Shown: one piece after another, positions 17,839 to 29,300 of the stretch
Layout of the letters: the number at the start of each line of letters is the position of its first letter
Numbering within the stretch: position 1 is the first letter of the stretch
Assembly: GCF_000526215.1 (NCBI RefSeq)
Contig: NZ_JAFQ01000004.1
Span: 4,774,001-4,838,000, forward strand
Origin: Nocardia sp. BMG51109
GTDB taxonomy: Bacteria; Actinomycetota; Actinomycetes; Mycobacteriales; Mycobacteriaceae
Reading direction: 5' to 3'
Length of the DNA stretch: 64,000 nucleotides
Translations under genes and position numbers: made by a program
The notes under the pieces: model-generated
Databases searched by the model: none
What the model was told of the DNA's origin: nothing
Seen by the model: the letters and a program-made list of their open reading frames with translations, nothing else

Positions 17839-19581
17839 ATGGGACACAGAAACGAGATTGCCGACCTGTGGCGTGCCGCATCGGGCCAAGGGCTGAAATT
17901 CGGAAAGGAAGCGGCGCAGAAGCGGGCGAATGCGACCGCTACGGCCATCGATCAGTTGAAGCTGATCAAGGCAGAGACAGACAATCTCACGGTGACCGGA
18001 GCGTTCGGGCCACTGCAATCCGGTAAGGATTTGGAGAGGCTGTTCAATTCCAAATGTGACGAATTGCGGCGCATGATCGGTCGGAATATCGAAAGTTTGG
18101 AGGCGATGGTGGACAGCCTGCTGGCCGCGGGCCGCATCCATGCCGAAGCCGAGGCCGGATCGACCAAGGGATTCAGAGATCTCCTGAAAAAGGGCCCCGT
18201 CGCGTATGACCGGTACGACGTCGACCTGCGAGGCGGGCAGACCTTCACGATCCCCAGATTCGGCAACCAACCCTCGAACAAGTCCTATCGCATGGAGGGT
18301 TCGCCACCGGTGGCAACCGAGCGAGACACGCGGCCGCGGACGAACAACTTCTACCAGGCGCCGATCGGATCCGCAGGTGGTCGCAAAGGAGTTCCGCCAC
18401 CACTTATCGAGGCTGGTATCGACCCGTCGCAGATCGACAGACTGGCACGGGAGATAAATGTCGCGCCGGGCACCGAAAGCGCCGCTCGATGGTCGATGCT
18501 ATCGCGGGCAGTGGGGAAAACATTCGAAATAATGTCCAGTGAAGACTGGAATGACGACGACTGGCAGGGCCGTGGCGCCGACCAAGCGCGAGCCGCCGCG
18601 GCGGCTTTCAGAAAGCAATCCCACACCCTGACAACCGCGATGCACGATGTGAGCGACAATCTCAAGTATGCGGTGAAAGTCATGTGGCAGACCCGGGATT
18701 TCATGCAGGGCTGTCTGCCGGCGACGGCCGAGGTGGCTCTCTACCCGGGTGAGGATTATCCAGAGCGGTCGAAGCGGGCCCACGAGCAGGTGAACGAGGC
18801 GAATAGGCTTTTCGCCGCGGTGTACGTCCCGGGTGTCAAAGGTGCGGCGGCGCAGATGCCGATCCTGGACGGTGCGGTCCCGACGAAATCCGGCGCTCCG
18901 GAGCCGAGTCCCGGTGGTCCCGGTGGTCCCGCTGGAGGAGGTCCCGGTGGTCCCGCTGGAGGAGGTCCCGGTGGTCCTGCCGGTGGAGGTCCCGGTGGTC
19001 CCGCTGGAACCGGTCCGGCGGGTTCGGGGCTCGGCCCTGGTCCCGGTCTCGACAACCGCCACGGCGCGCCGTCTCGACCTGACACCGGGCAGCTGACCCC
19101 GCAGGCGAGTACGCCAGGGGCGGCGCAGGCGGCGCAGGCCGCGCAGCAAGCGATGCAGGCCGGTCAACGGGCGCTCGAGGAAGCCACCAAAGCCGGGCCG
19201 CCGCCCACGTCGACCCAGGTGCCCGGCGGACTCGCTCCGACAGGCGCCGGTGCGCGGACAGGACAGTCGTCGAGCGGTGCCCGAGGCGGCGGCCCTGCCG
19301 CGAACGCCACCAAACCCGAAGCCCGCGCACAGAATCCGCAATCGCGAATGTTTCCGCGCGCAAGCGTCACGGGAGCCCCCGCAGCGCCGACACCGCGAGC
19401 AGGTCTCGCATCGTCAGGGCCGGGAGCCGGTACTCCGGGCGGTGGGGGCTCACCGGGCCAAGGCGCCGGACAAGGACAGAACAAGGGCCACGAGCGCCTG
19501 AAGGACCTGACCAACCGCGCGAACGCAGATGACGCGATCGGCGCGCCGAGACATGTTGCCATACCGGTGATCGAGCAATGA
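17839..19581 (+). CDS. T7SS-associated secreted helper protein (WXG/PPE-like helical region plus Gly/Pro-rich tail)
   Basis: A 580-residue protein, the first gene of the effector operon. Residues 1-115 are helical. Residues 180-300 hold a second helical domain with a WXG-like turn (DDDWQGRGADQARAAA) and heptad-like helices, reminiscent of WXG100/PPE/EspB-like substrates. From residue 350 the chain is disordered: four PGGPAGGG repeats, then Ala/Gln-rich and Pro/Gly-rich stretches. No signal peptide is present, as expected of ESX substrates. ATG 17839 follows AAGGGGAAG. Its stop overlaps the EspG start by 4 nt. I infer that it travels with, or helps deliver, the giant protein. No exact family is recognised. 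Confidence 0.65.
   Translation: MGHRNEIADLWRAASGQGLKFGKEAAQKRANATATAIDQLKLIKAETDNLTVTGAFGPLQSGKDLERLFNSKCDELRRMIGRNIESLEAMVDSLLAAGRIHAEAEAGSTKGFRDLLKKGPVAYDRYDVDLRGGQTFTIPRFGNQPSNKSYRMEGSPPVATERDTRPRTNNFYQAPIGSAGGRKGVPPPLIEAGIDPSQIDRLAREINVAPGTESAARWSMLSRAVGKTFEIMSSEDWNDDDWQGRGADQARAAAAAFRKQSHTLTTAMHDVSDNLKYAVKVMWQTRDFMQGCLPATAEVALYPGEDYPERSKRAHEQVNEANRLFAAVYVPGVKGAAAQMPILDGAVPTKSGAPEPSPGGPGGPAGGGPGGPAGGGPGGPAGGGPGGPAGTGPAGSGLGPGPGLDNRHGAPSRPDTGQLTPQASTPGAAQAAQAAQQAMQAGQRALEEATKAGPPPTSTQVPGGLAPTGAGARTGQSSSGARGGGPAANATKPEARAQNPQSRMFPRASVTGAPAAPTPRAGLASSGPGAGTPGGGGSPGQGAGQGQNKGHERLKDLTNRANADDAIGAPRHVAIPVIEQ
18916..19008 (+). repeat. 24-nt tandem repeat (PGGPAGGG) in the T7SS helper
   Basis: About 3.9 copies of a 24-nt unit beginning GGTCCCGGTGGTCCCGCTGG, nearly identical at the DNA level. 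It encodes a flexible Gly/Pro linker and is likely to vary in copy number by slippage. Confidence 0.85.
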
Positions 19582-20357
19582 GCCGACGGTGGCGATTCTC
19601 GGATGTGGAGTTGGTCGGCCTCTGGGAATCCGAGCGGGAAGGTGCCCTGCCGTGGCCGTTCGCGGCCCTCGCCAGAATTCCGTACTACGACGACTACGAG
19701 CAGGCCAAACACGAGGCCCGGGCACGGATCCGCGCCGACTTCGGCCCCGTAATCCATGATGTGATCACAGCTTTGTCCAGGCCGGATATCCGGATCGCGG
19801 TGTTCGGCTGGGATGACCGGGACCGGGGCAATCCCGAGGCGATGGTTCGACTGCTCGGCGTCCGCGCGGCAGGCGCGGGGTTCGTGGTGAAACAACTACC
19901 GGGCGAGAGCATCTGGCACAGCGGCGGTTACGTCGTCATCGAGTGCACCGCAGTCGACCTGGCACGAACCGCCATCGGCGAATTGCCGCATGCGGAGCCG
20001 GGCACCGTCGAGGAAATCGTTCTCCCCACATACGGCGGCCGGGACGATGTCGACTACGAATATCGCCGATCAGTCGTCTCCGAGCCGCCGATCCACCACC
20101 GGTCCGAGGAATTTCTGCGCAGGCCGACTTCCCTGATAGGCCGGATCGACATCGTTCAGGGCCGATCACGGTTCGGTCCGCGCGGTATCACCCACCACAA
20201 GCTCGAATGGCGCGACGTGATCGATGACGGCCGCTATTCGATCACCACCGACAACGGCGACCCGATTGCCACACCCGTTGACGCCGACAGGTTCGCTGCC
20301 GTCATCAATTCCCGTGTTGCGCAGGTGGTCCGGGTGATCAAAGACGAACATGCGTGA
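19578..20357 (+). CDS. ESX secretion-associated EspG-family chaperone
   Basis: A 259-residue cytosolic protein. The N-terminus (FSDVELVGLWESEREGALPWP) and overall length fit EspG family proteins, which bind the helical tip of PE/PPE-type substrates and keep them soluble for ESX secretion. ATG 19578 overlaps the previous stop (ATGA), and its own TGA overlaps GTG of the giant gene (GTGA), so translation is probably coupled. The position between helper and giant suggests that these two are its clients. No ESX membrane components (EccB/C/D/E, MycP) are in the window, so secretion would need a machine encoded elsewhere. Confidence 0.8.
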   Translation: MSRRWRFSDVELVGLWESEREGALPWPFAALARIPYYDDYEQAKHEARARIRADFGPVIHDVITALSRPDIRIAVFGWDDRDRGNPEAMVRLLGVRAAGAGFVVKQLPGESIWHSGGYVVIECTAVDLARTAIGELPHAEPGTVEEIVLPTYGGRDDVDYEYRRSVVSEPPIHHRSEEFLRRPTSLIGRIDIVQGRSRFGPRGITHHKLEWRDVIDDGRYSITTDNGDPIATPVDADRFAAVINSRVAQVVRVIKDEHA

Positions 20358-23300
20358 CGTCGGGGTGGATCGGCATGGCTGAGCTGCCCGGCTGGCTCAC
20401 TTGGTTGGAGTGGGTGGCGGGATCGGAATGGCCCGACGGTGATCCGGACCGGATGTGGAACGGGGTCGCGCAACCGTGGCGTGAGGCCGCGGAGGGCCTG
20501 CGGGAGATCTCCGACGACATCCTGGATGCCAAGGTGGCCTCGCTGAACGCCTATCCGTCGGGCGCGGGGATCGAGGAGATCACCAAGGCGTTCGATCAGC
20601 TGATGCACGGCAAGTCCTCCGTGGAGGAACTGGCCAAGAACTTCGATCTGATCGCGGAGTCGGCTTATCAGGTCGGCACGGAGATCGAGTACACCCAGCT
20701 GATGTTCATCACGTCGCTGGGGTTGCTGGCGGCGGAGATCGCGGCGGCGTGGATCTGGCCGCCGACCGCGCCCGCCGTGCAAGCCACGGCGATCGCGTTC
20801 ACCCGGATCGGGTTGCGCATGCTCAGTGAGGCGTTGCAGCAAGCCGTGCGGCGGATCGTCACCAAGATGATCCCCTCGGCGACGTTGAAGTTCATGGCTA
20901 GGCATGTCGCCATCGATACGGCGCTGGGCCTGATGCAGGAGATCGGCATCCAGGCGTATCAGGTGGGCGCCGGGCACCGGAAGGGCGGAATCGACTGGGG
21001 GCAGGTCCTTGTCACCGGCGTCAGCTCGGCGGCCGGTGGCGCGGCGGCCGGTCCGCTCGGCGACAAGCTGGGTAATGCGCTGGGCAAGAAACTCGGTGAT
21101 TCGCTGGGCGCCAAGGTGGCTGGCGGTGCGATTACCGGAACTACCGCGGGTCTGGCGGGGGCTGGTGCGGGGTATGTGGCCGCGACCGGGACCCAGCTGG
21201 CCCTCGATACCTACCACCACGGCTGGGATCAGGCGTGGGGAAACGCGAAATCTGCTGGGATCGATCCGCACATGTTTTCCGCTGGGGCTTCGAATGGGGC
21301 GATCAGTGGGGCGAACAAAGCTGGGGCGACGCATTTCTGGAATGGTCATAGCCCGGAACTGATGAATCGGCCGGGGTTTGGGGCTCAGTTGAACAATATG
21401 TTCGACGAGATGGGGGTTCCGGGTGGGGGTGATGGGAGTGCGCCTCGGGGGTCGGGGGAGTCGAACTTGCCTGGTGGGAAGGATGATTCGAGTAGTGAGG
21501 GTTCGGGGAAGGCCGGGGGGAGGAATGTTCAGCCGGCTGGGTCCAGTGGGCAGACGCCCGAAGGTGGGCAGGACAGTGCCCCGCAGGAGGGGGCGCAGTC
21601 GTCTGATAATGGTGCGGGGCAACAGGATTCTGTGGGTGGTGCGGGGCCCGGTCGTTCTGAGCGGGGGCCGGGTGAAGGTGGGTCGTCCGAGCAGGGGGAT
21701 CGTGCGGCTGGGGGTGAGCAGGGGCCGGAGCGGTCCGGTGGGTCGTCTGATGTCGGTGATCGTCCGGGGGCGGACTCTGGTGCGGAGGATGGTGCGGGGC
21801 AGAAGGATTCGGGCGATTCCGGGGATTCTGGTGATAAGTCCGACGGTCGTGCGGGGGCGTCGTCGCAGCAGGCGGATGTCTCCGGTGGGGCTGAGGGTTC
21901 GCGTGTGGAGGCGGGGTCGGAGGGTTCCCGTGTCGAGGGTGGGTCGGAGAGTTCGCGTGTCGAGGGTGGTGCGGAGGATTCGCGTGTCGAGGGTGGGTCG
22001 GAAGGCTCGCGTGTTGAGGGTGGGGTGCAGGACGGTGTGTCGAAGGTCGGGGGCGAGGGTGTGCGGCCGGTCTCGGAATCGTCTGAGAGTGGGGGTAATT
22101 CGGTTGCGCCGGTTGCTTCGGGGGCTCCCGTTGCCGGTGCCGCACCGTCGGGTCCGGTCGCGGGTGCCGCGCCGTCGTCGGGTGTGGGTTCGCCTCCCGG
22201 TGGTGAAAGTCAGAGTGGTGGTTCGTCTTCCGCACGTGGGGCGAGTCCGGTGCGTGGGCCGGGTGACGTCACCGGTGGGGATCAGCGTGCACAGGGCGGG
22301 GCTCCGGAAGCGGGTAAGCCGGGCGGTGGTGAGCGTGGTTCCGGTGCGCCGCCGAAAGCCGGTGGTGCGGGGGAGAACGCGGGTCCGAATGGTCAGAACC
22401 GTTCCGGCGCAACGCCGGAGGGGGAGGGTCGTGCCGGTGTCTCCGGTTTGCCGCCGTACGGTGCGGGTCAGTCCGGGGTTCAGGCAACGTCCGGTGGATC
22501 GGAGGTTCCGCAGGCACCGAGACAGGACCCGGACGCAAGTGGAAAGGCCGAAGAGCCGGACGGTTCCGCCCAGTTCGTCGCCCCGGTGGCGGCTGGAGAA
22601 GCGCCGCCCCAGCCCGCCCGCAGCGCGGGTGGCGGTGGGAAGGAGCCACCGTCCAACCGTTCCAAGCCGGCCGGTTCCCCGGACGACCCGGGCGACGACG
22701 GTTCGGGCTCGAACCGCGACGACCCACAGGGCAAGGACCCCGTCGACGAGAACTCCGCCGCCAAGGATCCGGGCGATAAGGATCCGGGTGACAAGGACGC
22801 TGGTGACAAGGACACCGACAACAAGGACACCGACTACTACGAGCGGAGTCCCCTCGCGCCGACCTCCATCGAGGTGCCCGAGGGGTCGCGCGACATCACC
22901 ATAGAGATCGACGGCGAGCAGGTCACGGTGCGCTGCGTTCCCGACGGCGACGGCGGCTGGAAACCCGCGCCCGACGAGGTCGCCGGATCGCCCGCTTCCC
23001 GGGATTTCGATGGGCCTGAACAGAAGTCGCGGCTGCGTCGGCTGTTGCGGAGCATCCGCGAATTCATCACACCGCGCGGATACGAGGGTGGGGCGGCCAA
23101 GTATCCGTCCGGGTCGCGGTGGGACTCGCGCGGCCAGGCGGCCATCAAGGACGGCATCGTCCATGCGCCCGATCTGTTGGATCCTCACCCGCCGTCCTCG
23201 ACCCCGCCGACGTCTCCGACCCCGCCGGACGGGCCACAGGCAGGCCCCGGCAGCGACAGCGGTAGCGCGGAGGATCCGGTGGCGCGGATGCTGAAGGAAA

Positions 23301-26300
23301 GCGTCGTCGTCTGGAAGGGCCGGGAGTATCTGCCGTTCTTCGGGCAGTTGTCGTCGCGGATGATCCTGCACGCCGGAGACCATGTGCCGACGTACAACTC
23401 CGACGGCGTGGAGTACAAGTGGTGGCTGTCCGACGAAGATCTCGCCGAGGTGCACGCTCGGCTCCACCAGAGCCTCGACGAAGACCACTTCCGTCCGGAG
23501 GACGCCCTGGAGGATCTTCGCGACCTGTTGGAGCACCCGGACACGCGCCACCGGATCGATCCGGAACTGCGTCACAAGATCCTGCTCGACCTGGCGCGAT
23601 TCGACACCGAGGCGGGCGACGAGGCCGTGCAGGCGATACTCGACCACTTCGACACGGTCACCGATCCCGCACTGCGACAGCAGATCATCAGGGATCTGAA
23701 AACCCACTATCTGATCGACACCGACCAGGTGAAGGCACTCGAGGAAGCGCCGATTCCGGATCCGCCGCCCGAGTCCGGACCCGATCCCGACCACGACGAC
23801 GGGCCGCCACCGGACGACGAGACCTTGCAGGAGATGGCGGAGCGCCTGGGCTTCCGGCTCCCGGACGACGATCCGCGGGCCATCCGCGCCGCTCTCGCCG
23901 AACAGGAATACCGCTGCCTGCGTGCCGCGGCCGCGATCGAGGGGCTCGCCGACGCCGCGCGCCGCTATGCGGAGGAGGAGACCCGCCCCTACGTATTCCG
24001 CGACGCCGACGGCACAGAGAGACGGGTGACGGTTCCGATCGATATGGAGTCGGTCCCGCGCAGTTTCTTCGATGACAACCCGGCCGGTCACTTCCTCACC
24101 CAGTTCATGGCCGCCAGTGGCGACGGCATGGGCCTGCGGCAGACTCAGGAGGTCGGTAACGGCGCGGATCCGCTGCCGGAATGGACCAACGTCGGCGAGA
24201 ACCCCGAATTCGGCCGCGACGACGGCACGCCCGGATGGTTCGAGCACGCGCTACGGCGGGACCAGCTGGCCGACGAATTGCAGTCGTGGCGACAGATGTT
24301 CGGCCTCGGCTTGGACGAGGTCATCGGGCGCAACCCCGACGGCACGCCGGTGCTGGACGGGACGCTGGCCCGATTGCGAGAGGAGAACGACGCCCGCGCC
24401 GAGCGGCTCGCCGAACTCATGGAGGCGGCCGAGGCGGAGCTGCCGCCGGAGCAGCCGCCCGTCGGGGAGACACTCGACGACCAGGCCGCCCGGATTCCCG
24501 TCGGCGAGGGCGATCCCGACCGGCTGGTGGTGATCGACGGGCCGCGCGATCGTGACGAGGTGCTCGCGGACGTGCTTGCCGCAGACCGCGATCTCGCCGA
24601 TGCCGTCAACAACGGCGAAGTCGTCGTCGACTACCGGCAGGTGCGCGACGAGGACGGGCATATCCACCTCGACCGGGTCGACACCCCGGAGGTTCGGCAC
24701 CACCGCGGCACCATCGACGACGGCGAACTCGTCGCGACGATGGTGCGGCACGGTGACGGCGAGTGGCGCGCGGTCCCGCACTCCATCGATCCGAGCCCCG
24801 CGGACGGCGGCATCGCCCGGCCTCGGTCCCCGCAGGAAATGCTGGGCGACCTGGTGGACGTGGCGCGCGACCTCGGGCTCACCCCCGAGGATCTGACGCG
24901 CATGCTGGAGAGTCCGCAGGCTCTGGAGCGCGCCATCGCAGATCTGAAGCTGGACAATGCGGTGCGGGCGGGGCAGCTCGAGGCGCTCAGCGATTTCGCG
25001 CGCTCGATGAACGACATTCAGGACTTCTACGACCTGCTGTCCAACAACGGCAAGGGCCGGTCTCCGCTGGCGCAGCTGCTCGGCCTGTCGGAGGAGGAGC
25101 TGACCGCCGAGGCGGTGGCCGACCGGATCACCGACCCGGAGCAGCGGAATGCGGTGCGCCGCCAGCAGTTGCAGGCACTTACCGATTACGCGGCACTGGT
25201 GCGCCGGGTCGGCCAACCGGCTGTCGACGTCGCCCGTGACCGGTTCGTGCGGCGGCTGCTGGGCGAAGACACCGATCTCACCGAGTTGTCGCCCGAGAGA
25301 CCCGAGATATCCCCCAAGGGGCCGGTCGACTGGCTCCCCGTCGAGCACGGCCTGGACCCGAAGAAACTGTTCAATCTGGTTCTCGACCAACACCTTCGAC
25401 GCAACACCGAGCAGGTGCGCGCCGCATTCGAGGAGTTCGCCGGCGCATTGCTCGAGGCCGATCCGTACTCGCACGGGGCCGACGGCAATCGAGTTCCGGC
25501 CGACCCGCGGGGCGCCGACACCGAAGCCCCCGTGCACGACACCGAGGCACTGCCGGGCCTGCGCGACGTCATCGCCGACGCCGTGGGATCCGCGGATCCG
25601 CGGGAGTTCGGCCGGGCCGTCGCCGAGGCGGCCGCCCGGGTGGCGGCCGAAGACGGTGTGTCCTGGAACGATTCGGATCCGCGCCTCGAACCCGCCGGCG
25701 ACTGGTCGCGACTGGTCGGCGTCGATGTGGCCGACGCCGATCCGGAGACGCAGGCAAAGGTCTACGAGGCGTACCGGGACGGCCGCATCGATAAGCACGA
25801 GGGTCCGGAGGATCTCCCGGCCGCGGTCGAGGAGTTGCGCGAGGAAGTCCGGCAGCGGCAGGACCGGATCAACCGGCTGGCCGCCCTCGCGGAGGAATTG
25901 CGGCGGAACCGTGCCGTGGGCGCGGGCGACGAACCCGGCAAGCCCTCCGCCCCGCCCGACGGCCCACCCCCCGCGTCCCCCCGAGTCCAGGGTGATGCGC
26001 CACCTCTCGAGGGCACACCGCCTGAAAGTTCCACGCCCCCTGAGACTTCACCCTCGCCTGACGGTGCGCCGCCGCCCGAAGGAACGCCGCCGCCTGAGAG
26101 CGCGCCGCCCACTGAGGGGGCGGTGCCGCGCGGGGAGGTCACCTCGTCTGCGGGAGCGGCGCCTGCCGAGGGGGCGGTGCCGCGCGCGGAGACCACTGTT
26201 CCCGAGAGTTCGGCACCGTCTGACGTGGCGAGAGATGGTGGAGTGCAGCGGGATTCGGCTGCGAGGGTGAATCCGTTCGACGCGGCGCTGGAACGGGCCG

Positions 26301-29300
26301 TGGCGCAGGCGAAGGAGGCATCGTGGCGCAATGAGGAGCAGGCGGCGCGGCAGCACGAGGAACTCATGCGCCGGGTGCGGGAGTCGCAGGGGGAGCAGGC
26401 GGCCCAAGCGATCCGGGACGCGGCGCGACACGAGATCGACGAGCTGAACGATGCTTTCCGCCGTAACGAGGCGGAGGCGGAGCGGCAGCACCAGCGGCTG
26501 ATGGACGAGGTCGAGCGGTTGCGCGCTTCCGACGTCGAGGCGAACGATTCTGAGCGGCAGCAGGATCCGTTCCTGACCCGCGAGGAGATCGAGGCGGAGT
26601 TCCGACGCCGGAACGAGGAATTGGAGCAGGATTTCCAGGATCTCCAGGACTGGCTCGCACAATTTCGCCGGGGCCTGTTCGGTGATCCGGATGGGCGAGG
26701 CGATCGCGGCGACGATCCGCCGGACGCCGTGCCCGCGGATGGGCCACGCCCGGAACCCGACCGGCCGGGCGGAGGCGCCGGGCGGCTGCCCGCCGACGGA
26801 TCCACCTCGGACACAGGAGATTCCAAGAATGCGAGATCGGACGCGATAGCGGGCGAGATGTCGCCGACCGATGGTGACAGCGGGGCCGACGGCCGCTCCC
26901 GGATCGATGACGATTGGCTGCCGCTGGACCCCGACGGCGTCGCCGAACGCCTGCGCGACGAGTTCGGGGTGGACTTCCTCGACTACGACGGCGTCGACCC
27001 GGACGTGGCCCGCGAGATCGGCCGCTCGGTCGAGGAAATGTTCACCCGATTCCCGAGATCCGAGTATCCGCAGATGGACCTGCGGCTGATCCGGATCGGT
27101 GAGCTGGCGGAGGGGCAATTCGCCAAGACCACGGCGATTCCACGGCCCCACGACAATACCCAGCAGTACTCCGTGATGACCGTCAACCGGACTATTGCCA
27201 CGGACCTGGCCAAATTCCACCGCTCGGTCGATCTCAATATCGGCGACGGCCGCTTCCATCGGAGCTTCGCCGAGCGTCCGGTACGCGCCATGATCCTGCA
27301 CGAGATGGGCCATGTGCTGGATAACGCCGGGTCGAAGATGACCCGGGTGCGTTTGGGGGGCGATCCCCCGATGGACCTGCTGCGGGTCTACGTTCGCAAG
27401 AATCCGAGCGCGGACGTTCTCGAATTCGAGGAGTGGTTGAAGCAGCTGAGCGGCTACAGCTTCACCGACCCGGCGACGAAGACGGACTTCCGGCCCGGCG
27501 AGGGACTCGCAGAGGGTTTCGCCGAGGTCATGCTGTGGGGGGACCGGGCGAGCGAGCCCGCCCACGCACTGTACGACCTGCTGGAGGCGGCCGCCCGCAA
27601 CGCCCCGCCCATCGCCCCCGACCCCGGTGCCGACCCCGATTCGAACGTATCCCGGCAGCCCGAATCCGACTATGCACACGGCCGTTTCGACGACGGTGCG
27701 CGTGATCGGAACGGTGACGAGTGGGCGCGCCCTACGCCCGAGGAGATCGCCGAGATCCTCGCGGAGTGGCACGGCCTGGACGTCTCCGGATTCGACCAGG
27801 ACGGCGTCAACGCGGAGATCGTGCGCGACATCGCCCGCGCCACGGACCGGATGCTCGGCAAGCACCGGCAGACCGATCCGCGGAGCGTGGGCATCGGCGA
27901 GGTCGAGCCGCTCGCCGGCGCGCGCAGCGGCACCGATGCGATGGACGGCCCACTGCCGCACGAGGATTCGCCCGGCGGCGAGGAAGTGAGTAGGGAGCGG
28001 CAGGCGCGGGAGTACGCGCACCGTGCCGCCCACGATCCCGAGACCCAGGCCGATGGCTGGCTCGCCCACGTTCCGGATCCGAATTTCGTTCAGGTCTGGG
28101 AGTTGTTGTCGCACACCGAGGTCGGTCGTGAGGCCGCCGATGTGCTGCGTGAGGCGGAAGCGTCGGTGCGGTTCTCCGAACTCGGGAAGGCTCCGGCCGA
28201 GGTCGATTCGTTCAACGGCCGGACGATGGACATTCTGATCGCCACCGACGGCCGGACGCATGCGGAGCAGGCGGCCGCGGTGGTGCGGGCGGCCGAGCGG
28301 GTTCGCGCGATTGTCTCGGGTGATGTCGAGGTGACTCCGGCGCGGATCGCGGCGATGGATCGGTCGGATCACCTTGCGGCGCATGATCGTATCGAGGCGG
28401 CGGCCTTCGGCCGGAAGGCCGAGTTCGAGCAGCAGCTGCGTGATGCCGGGTTCGGGATCGACCGTCCGTTCGGGCTGAGTCCCGCCCAGCTCTCTTATCG
28501 TGACGAGATGCGGGGCGTGTATCGCGACGCCTACAACGCCGCCGTGGACCAGGCGCGGAATTCCGGGGTGAACCTGTCCGCGGAGTCGCTGCGCGGTCTC
28601 GGCCGGGAGGCCGGGACGAACGCGCTGCTGGTCAACGGGGACTTCGACGCCTTCGGCCGCCCGGGTGCGACGACCGACGAGCGCGAAGCGCCCGGCCGGG
28701 AGTGGGACGCCGCTCACGATCCCGCACCGCCGCAGGGCGCCGCACCGCCGGCATGGCCGGAATATGTTCCGCACTCGGCGGATTCGGCCCAGCAGGTGCA
28801 GAGGCTGGTGCGCGAGCACGCCGCCGCGACCCGCCGGTTACGCGCCGTGGAGGAGAGCTTCGATCGTGCGTTCGACGGCGTGACGCAAATCCTCAACATG
28901 CTGTCGGGCGGAGTGCAGGGGCCCGCCTTTACCGGGACGCGGGCCGAGCAGTTGGAGCAGATGCGGCAGCGCGACCCGAATCCGGACCACAGCCGGAGGC
29001 CCGATCGGCTCCTCATGGAGGACCTGATTCCGCGGCACGCCGAGATCGCCGGTCGTCGCGAGGCCATCGAGCGTGAGATCGCCGAACGAGTAGGGCTGGA
29101 TCTGCTCGACACGTTGGCAGCGGATCTCGGGGCCCCGGTGCTGCACACCGAACTGGGGCCCGCCGATCTGGTCCGGATCACCATCGACGAGTCGGGGGTC
29201 GTGCGGCTGGTTCATGTCTCGGACGACGCGGCCGCCGGGATACCCGACAACGAACCGGCCGCGGCGGCGAAGGGTGATTCGACACCGCGGTCCGGGCCGA

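Noticed and set aside
20234..24247. Minus-strand ORF of 1337 residues opposite the start of the giant gene
   Set aside because: Arg/Pro/Thr-rich low-complexity antisense of a Gly/Ser/Glu-rich coding region; no start signal or family motif. It is a GC-driven shadow.
26048..28819. Minus-strand ORF of 923 residues opposite zincin module 1
   Set aside because: Antisense frame of a real gene; no recognisable motifs, His/Arg/Leu-rich as expected of a shadow.
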